DNA of 64,000 nucleotides from Biomphalaria glabrata (Eukaryota > Mollusca > Gastropoda > Planorbidae): the NCBI RefSeq assembly GCF_947242115.1, contig NC_074716.1, positions 2,080,001 to 2,144,000 of the forward strand, given 5' to 3'. Under the pieces are notes generated by a model. The model did not search any database and was not told the origin of the DNA. It worked only from the letters and a program-made list of their open reading frames with translations. Positions 22,749 to 35,104 of this stretch are shown piece by piece (position 1 is the stretch's first letter; each line of letters starts with the position of its first letter). The position numbers and the translations under genes were made by a program.

Positions 22749-24776
22749 TCCTTTAAACCTTCATGCACACCTCACAGTTGGCAGCTTATCAGCACAGAGC
22801 CTTATTCCTTTATTCCTTTAAACCTTCATGCACACCTCACAGTTGGCAACTTATCAGCACAGAGCCTTATTCCTTTATTCCTTTAAACCTTCATGCACAC
22901 CTCACAGTTGGCAACTTATCAGCACAGAGCCGTATTCCTTTAAACCTTCTTGCACACCTCACAGTTGGCAGCTTATCAGCACAGAGCCTTATTCCTTTCT
23001 TCTTTTAAACCTTCATGCACACCTCACAGTTGGCAACTTATCAGCACAGAGCCGTATTCCTTTCTTCCTTTAAACCTTCATGCACACCTCACAGTTGGCA
23101 ACTTATCAGCACAGAGCCTTATTCCTTTATACTTTCATGCAAACCTCACAGTTGGCAGCTTATCAGCACAGAGCCTTATTCCTTTATTCCTTTAAACCTT
23201 CATGCACACCTCACAGTTGGCAACTTATCAGCACAGAGCCTTATTCCTTTATTCCTTTAAACCTTCATGCACACCTCACAGTTGGCAACTTATCAGCACA
23301 GAGCCGTATTCCTTTAAACCTTCTTGCACACCTCACAGTTGGCAGCTTATCAGCACAGAGCCTTATTCCTTTCTTCTTTTAAACCTTCATGCACACCTCA
23401 CAGTTGGCAACTTATCAGCACAGAGCCGTATTCCTTTCTTCCTTTAAACCTTCATGCACACCTCACAGTTGGCAACTTATCAGCACAGAGCCGTATTCCT
23501 TTAAACCTTCTTGCACACCTCACAGTTGGCAACTTAGCAGCACAGAGCCTTATTCCTTTCTTCCTTTATACCTTCATTCACACCTCACAGTTGGCAACTT
23601 AGCAGCACAGAGCCGTATTCCTTTATTCCTTTAAACCTTCATGCACACCTCACAGTTGGCAACTTATCAGCACAGAGCCGTATTCCTTTATACCTTCTTG
23701 CACACCTCACAGTTGGCAACTTATCAGCACAGAGCCTTATTCCTTTATACTTTCATGCAAACCTCACAGTTGGCAGCTTATCAGCACAGAGCCTTATTCC
23801 TTTCTTCTTTTAAACCTTCATGCACACCTCACAGTTGGCAACTTAGCAGCACAGAGCCGTATTCCTTTATTCCTTTAAACCTTCATGCACACCTCACAGT
23901 TGGCAACTTATCAGCACAGAGCCTTATTCCTTTATTCCTTTAAACCTACATGCACACCTTACAGTTGGCAGCTTATCAGCACAGAGCCTTATTCCTTTAT
24001 ACTTTCATGCAAACCTCACAGTTGGCAGCTTATCAGCACAGAGCCTTATTCCTTTATACCTTCTTGCACACCTCACAGTTGGCAGCTTATCAGCACAGAG
24101 CCTTATTCCTTTCTTCCTTTAAACCTTCATGCACACCTCACAGTTGGCAACTTATCAGCACAGAGCCGTATTCCTTTATACCTTCTTGCACACCTCACAG
24201 TTGGCAACTTATCAGCACAGAGCCTTATTCCTTTATACTTTCATGCAAACCTCACAGTTGGCAGCTTATCAGCACAGAGCCTTATTCCTTTCTTCCTTTA
24301 TACCTTCATTCACACCTCACAGTTGGCAGCTTATCAGCACAGAGCCGTATTCCTTTCTTCCTTTATACCTTCATTCATACCTCACAGTTGGCAGCTTATC
24401 AGCACAGAGCCTTATTCCTTTAAACCTACATGCACACCTCACAGTTGGCAACTTATCAGCACAGAGCCTTATTCCTTTATACTTTCATGCAAACCTCACA
24501 GTTGGCAGCTTATCAGCACAGAGCCTCTATTCCTTTATTCCTTTAAACCTTCATGCACACCTCACAGTTGGCAGCTTATCAGCACAGAGCCTTATTCCTT
24601 TATTCCTTTAAACCTTCATGCACACCTCACAATTGGCAGCTTATCAGCACAGAGCCGTATTCCTTTATACCTTCTTGCACACCTCACAGTTGGCAGCTTA
24701 TCAGCACAGAGCCTTATTCCTTTATTCCTTTAAACCTACATGCACACCTCACAGTTGGCAGCTTATCAGCACAGAG
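22749..24776. repeat. 57/65-bp minisatellite, about 33 copies
   Basis: The core cacctcacagttggcagctt, then atcagcacagagcc, is constant. The spacer between cores (ttattcctttattccttt or shorter, then aaaccttcatg or ataccttcttg) varies in length, giving 57- and 65-bp units. Long frames such as 23885-24733 read through the array because the core lacks stops. They are not genes. Confidence 0.95.
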
Positions 24777-25819
24777 CATGTCACGTAAACTGACTAGTTG
24801 CCATGTTTGCTGAGAATGTCCAAGTGATTTATGGAATTGGGCTAGATCTGTACATTTCTATGAGACAATGACACACATTAAACTTTCTTTTTGACTTTCT
24901 AAGCTATCACTTTGTTTAAAACTGGCATTCACCCATGATTCCTTTCAATAAGTTATTTCAGCCAATCACGATCCGTCTCGCACCATTATCGTCTGCTCGG
25001 CTAATGGGGCCACGCTCTGATTCTTTTACACACACCGTTGAGAATGGAAGAAGGCAATGACCATTTTTAATGGACATAGAGAAAAACAACTGCTGAAGAG
25101 AGTCAGTAAGAGTCTACTTGGAGCAGAACACGTTGGTAAATATAAAACTACAAATAAGAGTTTGTGTATTCACACAAACTCAGAAACACGTTAGTAAATA
25201 TAACAAAATAAACAAAATTAAAAAACTTTGTAAAAAAAACAAAGCTAATATTGACGGAATAGCCGCTACATACTGCCATATATATAAATACTGTAGGATT
25301 AAGCTCTTTTTTCCAGATAAAACAAAGTTAATATCATTAATAGATTAACTAATTTTTTTTATTGATTCGTGTATTGTCATCGACTATGAATATTTTTGCA
25401 AAACTTCAACTTGATCCGAGATTTGGAAGTGGGAGAAAAACGTCTTCAAAACGTAATAAGGGAAATAACTCCACATATTCAGCCACATATCTTAATACGT
25501 AACATTTTTTCTCTTTTTTTTTTTTTAAACCAAACAAAATATTAATTACCGAAAACTAATTAACTTCTTCTATATTTATTTGATTGATTCATGTTTTGTT
25601 AGGTACAAGTTATTGTGTAAAGTTTCATCTTGATCCGAGAATTGGTGTGGGAAAAATAAAATGTAAAAAAAAAATTGTACCAGACAGATAGTCAGAGTGA
25701 GTTGATATAAGCTTTGTAAAACCATAAAGTCACATAGAAGCCTAATTCATAAAGCGCTGGTAGTGTGTGTGTGTGTGAGTGAGAGTGAGTGAGTGAGTGT
25801 GTGTGAGTGAGTGAGTGAG
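24777..25819. other. AT-rich non-coding stretch
   Basis: The part near 25380-25690 (cttcaacttgatccgagatt, cttgatccgagaattggtgt, gtaccagacagatagtcaga) belongs to the same dispersed repeat seen at 15390-15540. A gt/gagt repeat run lies at 25765-25820. No gene is seen. Confidence 0.5.
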
Positions 25820-25945
25820 TATGTCTTTTGTTAGTGAATATTCGTATTTGCATCAATATTGTTATTGTTACAGTAGTTACGCTGAGGTGGACAATTGTAG
25901 TCAAACTGAATTATCGTTTTGTTTGGACCAATAAAATTATCTTAT
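25820..25945 (+). mobile_element. 3' end of the (ttatc)-tailed dispersed retroelement
   Basis: gttacagtagttacgctgag, then caattgtagtcaaactgaat, and a ttatcttatctt tail match 15585-15721. Confidence 0.65.
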
Positions 25946-26034
25946 CTTCTAAGGTTCATTATTACAACTCTCCATTAGGAAAAAAATAAGATTGGATTAG
26001 CTGTTTATTGAGAAAAAACAGTCTAACACAGTTG

Positions 26035-26096
26035 AAGTATCTTATCTTATATAATACAGACGTTACTTCAAAAAAGAAGATGATTACGTCCTGCAC
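26035..26096 (-). mobile_element. LINE family B tail fragment, inverted
   Basis: tatcttatcttatataatac, then agacgttacttcaaaaaaga and tgattacgtcctgc, is the reverse complement of the family B terminus. Only about 60 bp remain. Confidence 0.75.
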
Positions 26097-26162
26097 AAAG
26101 CCAACACGTAGCCAGAAAAGGAAAGAAATAGATTTTAACAAAACAAAGGATAACTCTCATTC

Positions 26163-26360
26163 CAGTGGCGTAGCTGGGGTGGGGGAGGGGTGGGGAGAAT
26201 TTTTAAATCCCCCCAGGCACTCACTTGAAGGGGGGGGGGAATCCCAAATGAGTGGGGTTTTTTTTTACATTTAATAATAAACATTAAGCAAAATGCAAGC
26301 CCCCATAGAAGTCAATCCCCCGGGCCCCCAAATGATTGAAAATTCCTAGCTGCGCCCTTG
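26163..26360 (+). mobile_element. Small hAT-type MITE (cagtggcgtagct family)
   Basis: It starts cagtggcgtagctgggg and ends cctagctgcgcccttg. Flanks tctcattc and tctcactc form an 8-bp target duplication with one mismatch. It shares interior text with the decayed copy near 40975-41149 (aaatccccccaggc, ggcccccaaatgat). Confidence 0.88.
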
Positions 26361-26452
26361 TCTCACTCAGCCCGAAGCCCCTAAACACTCGAGTTAATAA
26401 CAATGCAGACGTTTTGTTGTTATGGGATGTGAATTAAATAATACTAATGATA

Positions 26453-26600
26453 AGGCTTGTTTTCAAGTCCGAAGATTAATGAAGAGATGCAGTATTTTAC
26501 GTGGCTACGCAGGCCAAACTGCGACTTATATATTTAGCCACATCCAGCGCAGACATGGCCGATTTTTGGTTCTCTTTTAGCCATCTATCGTCCACAGTGG
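26453..26600 (+). repeat. Dispersed repeat fragment (tgcagtattttacgtggctac family)
   Basis: The text aaggcttgttttcaagtccg, then gcagtattttacgtggctac and ccacatccagcgcagacatg, recurs near 35945-36060 and 38790-38890. It ends with a phrase like that at 172-274. Confidence 0.55.
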
Positions 26601-28074
26601 ATTTTCGTTTGAATAAAATAAATGCGTATCACTCTGTGGCATTTTATGTTTTTTTTGTGTGAATAGCTTCCCCTTGCAGCTTCTATTGTGATCAGTAGCC
26701 TATAGTTCCATGGTGTGATTCAAGAGGCCAATAAATGATACACAACTGCAGTCATAGGTTGGACACATAGACATATATATATAGACTGGACGATAAAGAA
26801 CAAATTATTATCGGAAATATTTGGGAAAAGATAAGTTTGTAGATCCACATCACAAACCTATATATATTTGCCTATGTCTATGATTATAAAACAAAGACAA
26901 AATATTGGGAATATGGCAGTTTTGCACTTTTCAAAACTAAAGATCAAAGGTATATATTGGCTGAAATGTTAGTCCTAAAATTTATAGCTCAATCGCCGCC
27001 ATTTTTTTTTTCACATAGATATAGTACATAAAACATATTGACTCCCCCCAAATAAAAATAACTTCCTACTTCCAGTCTATATTTATTTATGTCTATGGTT
27101 GGACATCTGCAATTACCGGATGCTGTAGTTTTCTTCTACTTCCGGTGTGTACGCCATTTGCAATCCAAAACCCTTTCTTTCTGTTTGCTCTCCATCTGGA
27201 ACCATCCAGTGCCTCAATTTCCCAATTACTAAATAAGCAAATAAATAAATAAAATGAAAGACAGACACTGATTGACAGACAGACCTTGGTAAAACTATCA
27301 TGAAGGACTTGGTAAAACACACACGCACGCACACACACACACATTCGCACAGATAGATTTATCTTCCATGTCAATACAAACATAAAACTCTTATTATCCC
27401 TTTTTCGTAATCCTTTAACCCTTAGATACGCTTGTGGTAGATTAGCCTCTAAACATCAGAATTGTAATTCCATTTTGTATGCACTCATTGTAAAACAGCT
27501 CAGCACTTTAAGGGTTAATAGAAATGCCGACGTGTTGATGTGTATTTTCTTTGTTTGAGTACTTTTTATAAACCAATGCAACCACTAACGTCAGAATAAA
27601 TCTCAGAAAAATTATTTTTTAAAGGGACGTAATTCAATAATTAATTCTTCCTAACTTAAAGCCTAGTTATGTACCTTGGACTGCGCAACAACTTAAACAA
27701 ATTACTTAACAAACGTCTCTCCTTTCTCCCCTCTGTAACGTTTTCCTTCATGACTTGTATTACAAAACAAACATTGACAAGATGACGTGAATGACATCTA
27801 CTTTTTTATTCGTCTAATACGATATGTTAATGTATTGGTAAACATGTTATTGACGATCTGTTCCTAGAGTTATTAAGGTTTTCAAGTGGACAACTTGAAA
27901 TTGAATAAGTTTGAGTTGTATAAATTCTTACTTGAAATTGAATAAGTTTGAGATATTTAGATTCTTGGCCCTATTGCTGGTGCTTCACATATTGAAACCA
28001 ATAAATCATGGCCTAATTTTCGTGTATAATTCGTTCTTTGTATTACTGTAAGTACTTTAAAATATTGGTTATTT
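26601..28074. other. AT-rich non-coding stretch
   Basis: No gene is recognised. A short CA/CG repeat lies at 27310-27345. Open frames on the - strand here have no family resemblance. Confidence 0.45.
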
Positions 28075-28306
28075 TTGACCCAGAGACCCCAGAGGGTTAG
28101 AGTAAACAATGTAATATCAAATGCACCATGCAAGTGTAGTAAAAATAGGGGCGCCCCAGGGGGCTATTTGCCATTGTGGTTCGTTTTGTACGCTAATAAT
28201 TTTCAATCCAATAGTCCTTTTTGCTACTTTACAAAATTCGTTGATGGTGCGGCTTTTCTTGCCCTGCTCTCAGAGAGCTCAGACGTAAATGAGTATTTCA
28301 GAGAAA
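28075..28306 (+). mobile_element. RT-core fragment, probably LINE family A, fused to LINE B
   Basis: The frame reads RPQRVRVNNVISNAPCKCSK, then GAPGGYLPLWFVLYANNFQS and KFVDGAAFLALLS. This is the GAPQG...FADD-type core of a Rex1/CR1-like RT, with the catalytic pair lost (VDG in place of ADD). It ends at about 28306 where the family B RT begins. Confidence 0.7.
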
Positions 28307-29470
28307 TAGTGAACAAATAGATGCTATCTTACTAGATTTTTCCAAGGATTTTGACAAAGTCACCACCATAGTTTGCTTAAAAAATTAAAATATTTCGGCA
28401 TTAATGGTCCATTGCATCAGTGGATTAAAGATTTTCTGATAGGGAGAGAACAAACTGTAATAATAAATGGCTCTAAATCAACACCGATAACAGTAAACTC
28501 AGGTGTACCTCAAGGAACAGTCTTAGGTCCACTACTATTTTTAATTTACATAAATGATTTACCAAATTGCATTACTTCAGAAACAAAAGTCAGATTATTT
28601 GCAGACGATTGCATAATATATAGAACAATAAAAACAACACAAGGCACAGATATTTTACAAAGAGAATTAGATGAATTACAGAAATGGGAATCAAATGTCT
28701 TTCCACCCAGAAAAATGTCAAATGTTAAGAGTAACAAAAAAACTAAAACAAATTAATTCCACTTATCTCATTCATGGCAAACCAGTAACACAGACTAAAA
28801 ACGCAAAATACCTAGGTGTTATAATAAATGAAAAACTGTCATGGAATCCACATATTGATGAAACTATAAAAAAAAAATCAAAGCATTAGGGTTTATTAAA
28901 AGCAATTTCTATAAATCAAATAAGAACATAAAACTAAAATGTTATTTAACCTTGGTTAGGCCAATAATAGAATATGCATCCTCCATTTGGGACCCCTCAA
29001 CTCAAGAAAACATTACGAAACTGGAACACACACGAAATAGAGCAGTGAGATTCATAACAAACCAATATTCACATTTGACTAGAATAACACCTTTAGTAAA
29101 ATCACTAAATTTAGAAAGCCTTCAGGACAGAAGACTCAAAAGTAAAGTAGCAATTATACATAAAACACTGAACCATAATCTTCAAATACAAAAAAAAAAA
29201 TAAAAAAAAATTAATAAATTACTCTGAAAGACACAAAGATAAAGGCACATTCCTCGTCCCATATGCTAGGACAAATTTGTACAAATACTCCTTCTTCCCT
29301 AGTGCTATTAGAGCATGGAATGGGTTGCTTGAACTAGCCAGGAAAACCAGCGACTTGGCAGAGTTTAAGTCATTGGTTAATATGTATGACTAAATGCATG
29401 ACGCGTAGGACGTAATCATCTCTTTTTTTTTTTTTTTGAAGTAACGTCTGTATTATATAAGATAAGAAGA
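28306..29470 (+). mobile_element. 5'-truncated LINE family B, jockey/CR1-like RT
   Basis: It begins inside the RT domain (EQIDAILLDFSK-FDKV), continues through GVPQGTVLGPLLFLIYINDL and the catalytic FADD motif (VRLFADDCIIY), and ends with the usual C-terminus (RAVRFITNQYSHL, LKSKVAIIHKTLNHNLQ, AIRAWNGL). At least two frame changes and an A-run break it. The 3' end has the family tail with tataagataag. It is the longest family B copy in the window. Confidence 0.88.
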
Positions 29471-29799
29471 TAATAGAACACATTGAAAAAATACTGTAAA
29501 GATAATTTTTAAATATGAAACTAAAAAAAAACCCACCAAAGAAATGATAATCGATTCAACTCTCAAACATAGCAAAGCTCTATATTTCTCTATGTCTGCA
29601 TGGCTTTCTCTTACGTTTTAACCATGGATTCAAGGTTTAGACTACCAATGTTAGAAGACCTTTTCATGATAAAGTCGAGACGTTATTTCGAGCCTGGTGC
29701 ATCACGAAAAGGTAGAGAGGGGTCGGCATATTGGCTTCGATTGGAAAGGCTTATGGTCATTTTCAATTAGAAATAAAGAAAAAAACATATTGATTGATT
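29471..29799. other. Non-coding stretch
   Basis: No gene or repeat is recognised beyond the LINE end. Confidence 0.45.
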
Positions 29800-29953
29800 T
29801 AGATTTTAGATAAAGATATACATATAGGCCTATGTTTTTAATAAATTGCGTGATTTTATTTTTTCGTTGTTTATAGTTTTAATTATCATTTGGAGGGGGG
29901 GGGCAAACAAATTCACTTGGCCTAGGGCCTCCAATTACCTAAGGCCGGCCATG
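29800..29953 (+). mobile_element. Right end of a hAT-type element
   Basis: The text ttaataaattgcgtgatttt, then tagggcctccaattaccta and aggccggccatg, matches the right end at 14130-14272. No matching left end was found nearby, so this is a partial copy. Confidence 0.6.
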
Positions 29954-31131
29954 GTGTAGGTGTCTGATAACCTTAGTCATGAATATAAAAAAAAAAAACC
30001 CATCTCAGAAAAGTATGTAAACCGAATAAGTCAATTTTACCCCGGCCAATACAATGTCTAGTGAGCTGGTTTGATTTTTACAGTGCGATTATACAATATA
30101 TATAGGTCTGTGTGCAACAATTTTTGTGTGATGCTGCCAAATTATATGTTTCTTATTGATCTCAATTTATTTAAAACTTTTTATTAAAGGCTTATTTTGA
30201 TTATGGTTAGATTTGGAGGTTTCTGTAGGGATTTGAATTGCATGTAACATTTTGACTTAATTGAAATGGATCTAAATTGATCAAGATTGTCATTAATAAC
30301 AATGTTAAGGTGTCATTCAAAAGAAACAGTTGGCAAAATCGAACAAGGGAATTAATCTTGTAATTTGGTTTTTAAATGGAAAAAAATAAATCTAATAACT
30401 TAGATCTACGATATGAACTTTTACTAAAACTAATATAGATCTAGATCTAGATAGTCTATTCTAGATCTACAATTTGTGAGTGTCAGACTTCATTCAGGAA
30501 TAAAAGGTAAAAATTCGGTATTAGTATACGACACTAGAAACGCTAAATTAGGTTTCTCTTATATTTTCAGAATATGCAGAAAAAAATGCAGATTACAAAT
30601 ATGTAATTTGATTTCCTCGGAGATAAATAGTTTTTAAAATATATATTTTTAAGTTTTATTTCTTATTACCATATATTGTCATTGGAAATACGCCATTTTG
30701 GTTTTAAGGCTTAGTACTAGACTATCTCCCTTGAATTACTTGCCAACTTTTTTCTGTTGCTGCTTTGTCTTTCTTTCTAGCAGCTATTAGATCTAATATT
30801 AAAATTCATTTAAAATGCAAACAATCTTTTGTACTTTGAAAAATAACTAAAAATCGAAATTAAAATCATGTAGTTAAAGTAATAACAACAGACAAAAAAA
30901 TTAATAGAAAAATAAAAAAATAACTCTAAGCCTAACAAAATATCTTTTATTGGCAAAATAAAAGTAATTAAATAAATAGATACCGGTACCCTGACTTTAA
31001 ATACATGAAAATAATAGACATTAAATGTTATTTTAGATATTAAAAGCATGCAAGAAAAAATCAAATAGCCAAATAGATCTAATCTGAATAGATTGTAAGA
31101 TGAAATATTAATCAACACTTTAAAATTTAGG
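29954..31131. other. AT-rich stretch downstream of the OTU-like exon
   Basis: No gene is recognised. On the - strand aataaa (complement at 30946-30951) lies about 180 bp beyond the OTU stop and could serve as its poly(A) signal. Confidence 0.4.
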
Positions 31132-31440
31132 CTAAAGCATCATACTCCGAGCAGTCGATTTGGCAAAAAAACAGTTACATGTGGCCTCTTGTGGTACAAC
31201 CACATCAAAGTGATTACCATTTGTATGCAATAGTGTTATGTTGCAGCATATATGGTTGTCTGTGAGAGATAGTATGTATGTGTTTGCATCATGAAATAAA
31301 GGTTTTAATAATAGCCATGAGTATTTTGTTTTGTTGTGGTTTGGTGAGAATGTATAGGTGTCTCTTTGCAGTAGTGTAGCAGCTGCAAGCATTTCTGCAG
31401 TTGTGGCCCATGTTGTATCTTTTTTCATCAGCTCCATATG
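31132..31440 (-). CDS. OTU-like cysteine protease domain, last exon or fragment
   Basis: About 102 codons from a likely splice acceptor (reverse strand ttttttttaacag then cagcatatggag) to a stop at 31132. The peptide has QHMELMKKDTTWATTAEMLA, then AATLLQRDTYTFSP and TLLHTNGNHFDVVVP. This matches the second half of OTU domains: the W-x-T-x-x-E-x-x-AAA helix, then a strand with the catalytic-type histidine in N-H-F-D. The half with the Asp and Cys residues (GDGNCLF-like) was not found upstream, so this is either a last exon whose partners lie far away or a fragment. OTU domains remove ubiquitin from proteins, and they also occur in proteins of invertebrate mobile elements. Which applies here cannot be decided. 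Confidence 0.55.
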   Translation of the reverse strand, partial: HMELMKKDTTWATTAEMLAAATLLQRDTYTFSPNHNKTKYSWLLLKPLFHDANTYILSLTDNHICCNITLLHTNGNHFDVVVPQEATCNCFFAKSTARSMML

Positions 31441-31441
31441 C

Positions 31442-33654
31442 TGCTGTTAAAAAAAAATATGGTAGCTATAAGTACAAGTTCTTTATCCTTCTCTTATTAT
31501 GTACGGTAACTTATAATCATATTGAATGAAAAACAATGCACAATATAAGAACAAGCAATATCTACAACAAGGTAGAGAAAGTAATGATAGGACTGAAGAG
31601 TGGAAGGGAACTCCTTTTATAACAGATTCGGGAAATGTTACAATGGCATCACAGTTAGTAACCTTGTGATGGCTCCAAATAGGGATGGGGCGATGAAAAT
31701 CAAAGGCTTTATCAAATCTCTTTAATGAGATGAAAGAGCTTCAAGATAACAATACTATGTCACTACTTCTGTGGACCAAATAGGGGAGGGGGACTAGAAT
31801 CTATGACAATCAGAGTGTATTTGTCATACGTAACTACTTCTTGATGTAACTACTTATAGACTGTCGGCCAACACGATATGATCCAACCACGGGAGTTTTT
31901 GTCGCCATAACTATCTGTAGAAGCTGGCCGACATTATAGGATACAACCAATAGAGTTTTGATTATGACATCGTTATGTTGCGTCACGTTTCAGTCTTAGT
32001 CTCATCCGACTAGACCTCAGTTGAACTGCATGTCGGTGAAACGAACCGACAAAGAAAGCGAAGAAGGATAAATTTTGACCAAGTAAAACACCGTACCTTG
32101 CCCTTCTCCCTTTATGAGCATACCAGCGATCCTAGCAGTAGATGACCTAATATGACCACGGCGCCGGCGAAGCTCCGAGCAGGGGAAGGTGATGTTACAT
32201 CACACCTAGTTCTGCCATAAAGACAAAGATCGCGTGTGACGGCCGGCGCAGCGAGGGTTTAAAGGTACGTAAGAATTAACGGATAAAGAATAAAAATCGC
32301 CACCTGTACGGTACGGCGGGAGAGAAAAACTTGCTTTGGACTCCGTAACGGAATGTAATACATGGGCGCTAGTGAATCCATGTGAAGAGAAGGGTTGGTA
32401 GGTGGAGTCGCTAACCCCCCCCCCACAACTACACATCTTAAACAAATTTAGTGTAATAGGTGAGGAGTTGTTTTTTTTTTAATGAACTCCGAAAGTAAAG
32501 ATGCATAAATTATCTAAATAGTAGTGTATATTCTTCTTATCTGTTTCTTTATACATTGGCTTTTGTTCCCCACTCTACGCAAAGTAAATTTCAGATTGTG
32601 AAACATGATAGTTTAACAGGTGCTACGTAACGTTTAACAAAGACGTTCGTGATCTAGTTACACTCGACCTATCCTCCCTCCAAGAGAGGTGGAGCCAGAG
32701 GTAGTGGTAAGAGTTATAAACACAGACATTAGTCCTATCTGATCATAAAACACACGCCAAACAATTTCTGGTAGACAGTAGACTCCACTCAGAAGACCTC
32801 ACGGCGAAAGAGAAAGGGACACTGATCTGTGTCAGCTTCGTAAAATTCTTTTTTTACGAAAATAGAGAGCGCTCAAAATTCGTTAGAAATGTATAGATCT
32901 AACTGTAGTCTTAATCATCAACAGATAAACATAAAAGTATCATTTCTTATAGTAATAAGTTTCCCGTACTAGATCTATATCATTTATTGTCATTGCTCTA
33001 AAAAGATCACTAAGTCATAATGCATAATTTTGTTCAAAAAATAATAATAATTAAACATAACATGTATATCTCGATGCGTGTTTCATTTCATTTAATTCAT
33101 GCATATTTGTTTTTTATTTTATCATTGTTTCGCTTTGCTGGGTGAGTTAATATATTAATTATAGATCTAATTGTTAACATATATTTTTTAATTAATAATT
33201 TCATAAGTAGAAAAATAGAAGAAACAACAAGTTCATCAATTTATTAATAACATTTTATTTAGACCTTCATTTTAGTAAATACACTTAAAAAATCATAAGT
33301 TGACAGCATAAGAACAAAAACTCTCTTTAAAAAAAGTTATTGAAAGTTCAATATAGGTAAGGGAGATAAATATGCTTAACAAACAACATGGTGGTCGGCA
33401 AAGGTATCTGCGTATCTAAACTATTACCAAAAAATTACATCCTGAATCTAGGAAATTACCCATTCTAGTAAATTCTACATTCTACATGATCTAGAATCCT
33501 AGGTCTAGACTCAGATCTAGACTAGACTACATCTGTCTAGAGTCTAGCGCAGTAGTCTGACTGGAGTCTAGCCTCAGACATGTCACACTCACATTTACTT
33601 TACTGTCTTTACTGATTTATATTAGTTACACTTACACAGCTAAGTAAAACTAAA
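31442..33654. other. AT-rich stretch with a CpG-dense patch at 31975-32440
   Basis: Most of the stretch is AT-rich with no gene. Between 31975 and 32440 CpG is far denser than around it (ggcgccggcgaagctccg, gtgtgacggccggcgcagcg, tgtacggtacggcgggag). This could be a promoter lying between the OTU-like exon (-) and POT1 (+), or a young insertion. No TATA or initiator can be singled out. Confidence 0.4.
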
Positions 33655-33671
33655 ACTAGTAAAACCAACCT

Positions 33672-34310
33672 GGAAATCTCCTCACATCTCAAACAAGACA
33701 AAAATAAGAATCTTTAACTCTGACTCTATCACTCTATACTAATGTCAAGGCAGTTCTACTGTATGATTCTGAAACATGGAGTCTCAAAATAAATTGGAGA
33801 AGGAGAACAGCTGAAGCAACAACAAAAAAAGCACAGACCTTCATCAACAGTATCTTAAAAATATACTGGTACAAGAAAGTAGAAAACACCAAACTGTGGG
33901 AGATGAGTGGGCAGAAAAATATAGAAGTGCAGATCCTAGAGAGGTAGTGGAGATATGTTTTGGTCACACCCTTAGAAAAGATACCAACAACAGAGCTAGG
34001 CAGGCCTTAGAGTGGAACCCCCTGGGAACAAGACGTCTACAGAGGAAGACCAAAAAGAACATGGCAACGTACTAGATGAAGCCGAGAGGACAGGAAAGAG
34101 CTGGAAAGCCATTAAAAAACTAGCAAGAGACTGTGAAGTGGCATGTTTTTACTGAGGCCCTATGTTCCATGAGGACATTAGAGTTAAAGATTCTTATTTT
34201 AGTCTTGTTTGAGATGTGAGGAGAGGAAAGAGACCCTATGTTCCATGAGGACATTAGAGTTAAAGATTCTTATTTTAGTCTTGTTTGAGATGTGAGGAGA
34301 GGAAAGATGA
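33672..34310 (+). mobile_element. RTE-like LINE C-terminal fragment bracketed by inverted repeats
   Basis: The + strand encodes VLLYDSETWSLK, then FINSILKIYW, LWEMSGQKNIEVQILERWR and a GRPKRTW-like segment, with frame changes. This is the usual tail of an endonuclease-RT LINE. A ~45-bp sequence at 33672-33718 (ctcctcacatctcaaacaag) occurs in reverse complement at about 34188-34230 and again at 34264-34306. A 76-bp block (ccctatgttccatgaggaca) is duplicated in tandem at 34158 and 34234. Confidence 0.7.
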
Positions 34311-34852
34311 GGATGATGATGATATATACTAGATTATATATAAATACTAAACTGGGTACTAGATCTATATCTAGACCTAGATTTAGATCATTCTCTTATA
34401 TTAGACTTAATCTAGCCCAACCCAAACCTCCTGCAGAATAGCAGGGGATGACATACTGAATAAACAGGGGGCAGGTTTGAACTTAAGACCAATACCAACA
34501 AGCAACAATCCAGAATGTATATACACACAACCGGGCTGCCATCATGGATCCTGTTGAATGTGTTTGAGCGAGACCAGTCATCATATTAGGCCTGAACTCA
34601 GATCTGTGACTTTGACAACCTGTGGTCAGTGGAGACAATAGTGACATCTTTGCCACTTCAAAAGTCTTCAGGCCTACTATGATGCTTGATCTTGGTTTGA
34701 GTTTGAGTGTGTCTTAGTGTACTTGTGGGATAATACTTTAGTCCTTTTCTTTATCAGATTTAATATAACACTGTTAGAGGTTATAGATCTAATAGAAGGT
34801 TGTTTTTTTTATTTACTAGTCTTCGTGTAGTTTTAAAGACATGACGAGTAGG

Positions 34853-34905
34853 GCATAATCATCTTCTTTTTTGAAGTAACTTCTGTATTATATAAGATAA
34901 GACAA
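34853..34905 (+). mobile_element. LINE family B tail fragment
   Basis: gggcataatcatcttctttt, then gaagtaacttctgtattata and taagataag, matches the family terminus. Confidence 0.7.
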
Positions 34906-34930
34906 AATAGATTTCTATATTTAAATCAAG

Positions 34931-35010
34931 AATTTAATAATCCAAATTTAATGATTTAATAATCCAAATTTAATGATTTAATAATCCAAATTTAATGATT
35001 TAATAATCCA
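34931..35010. repeat. 22-bp tandem repeat, about four copies
   Basis: The unit is aataatccaaatttaatgat then tt. It lies about 350 bp upstream of the POT1 start codon. Confidence 0.9.
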
Positions 35011-35104
35011 ATAATAATCTATGGTTTATATTTAAATATAATCATCTCTCTCTCTCTCTCTCTATTATATATATTTTGTATAAATCTAGGTTTATAAGAT
35101 ATAC

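Noticed and set aside
23885-24733. Open frame of 282 codons
   Set aside because: It is a read-through of the 57/65-bp minisatellite, with overlapping frames giving the same peptides.
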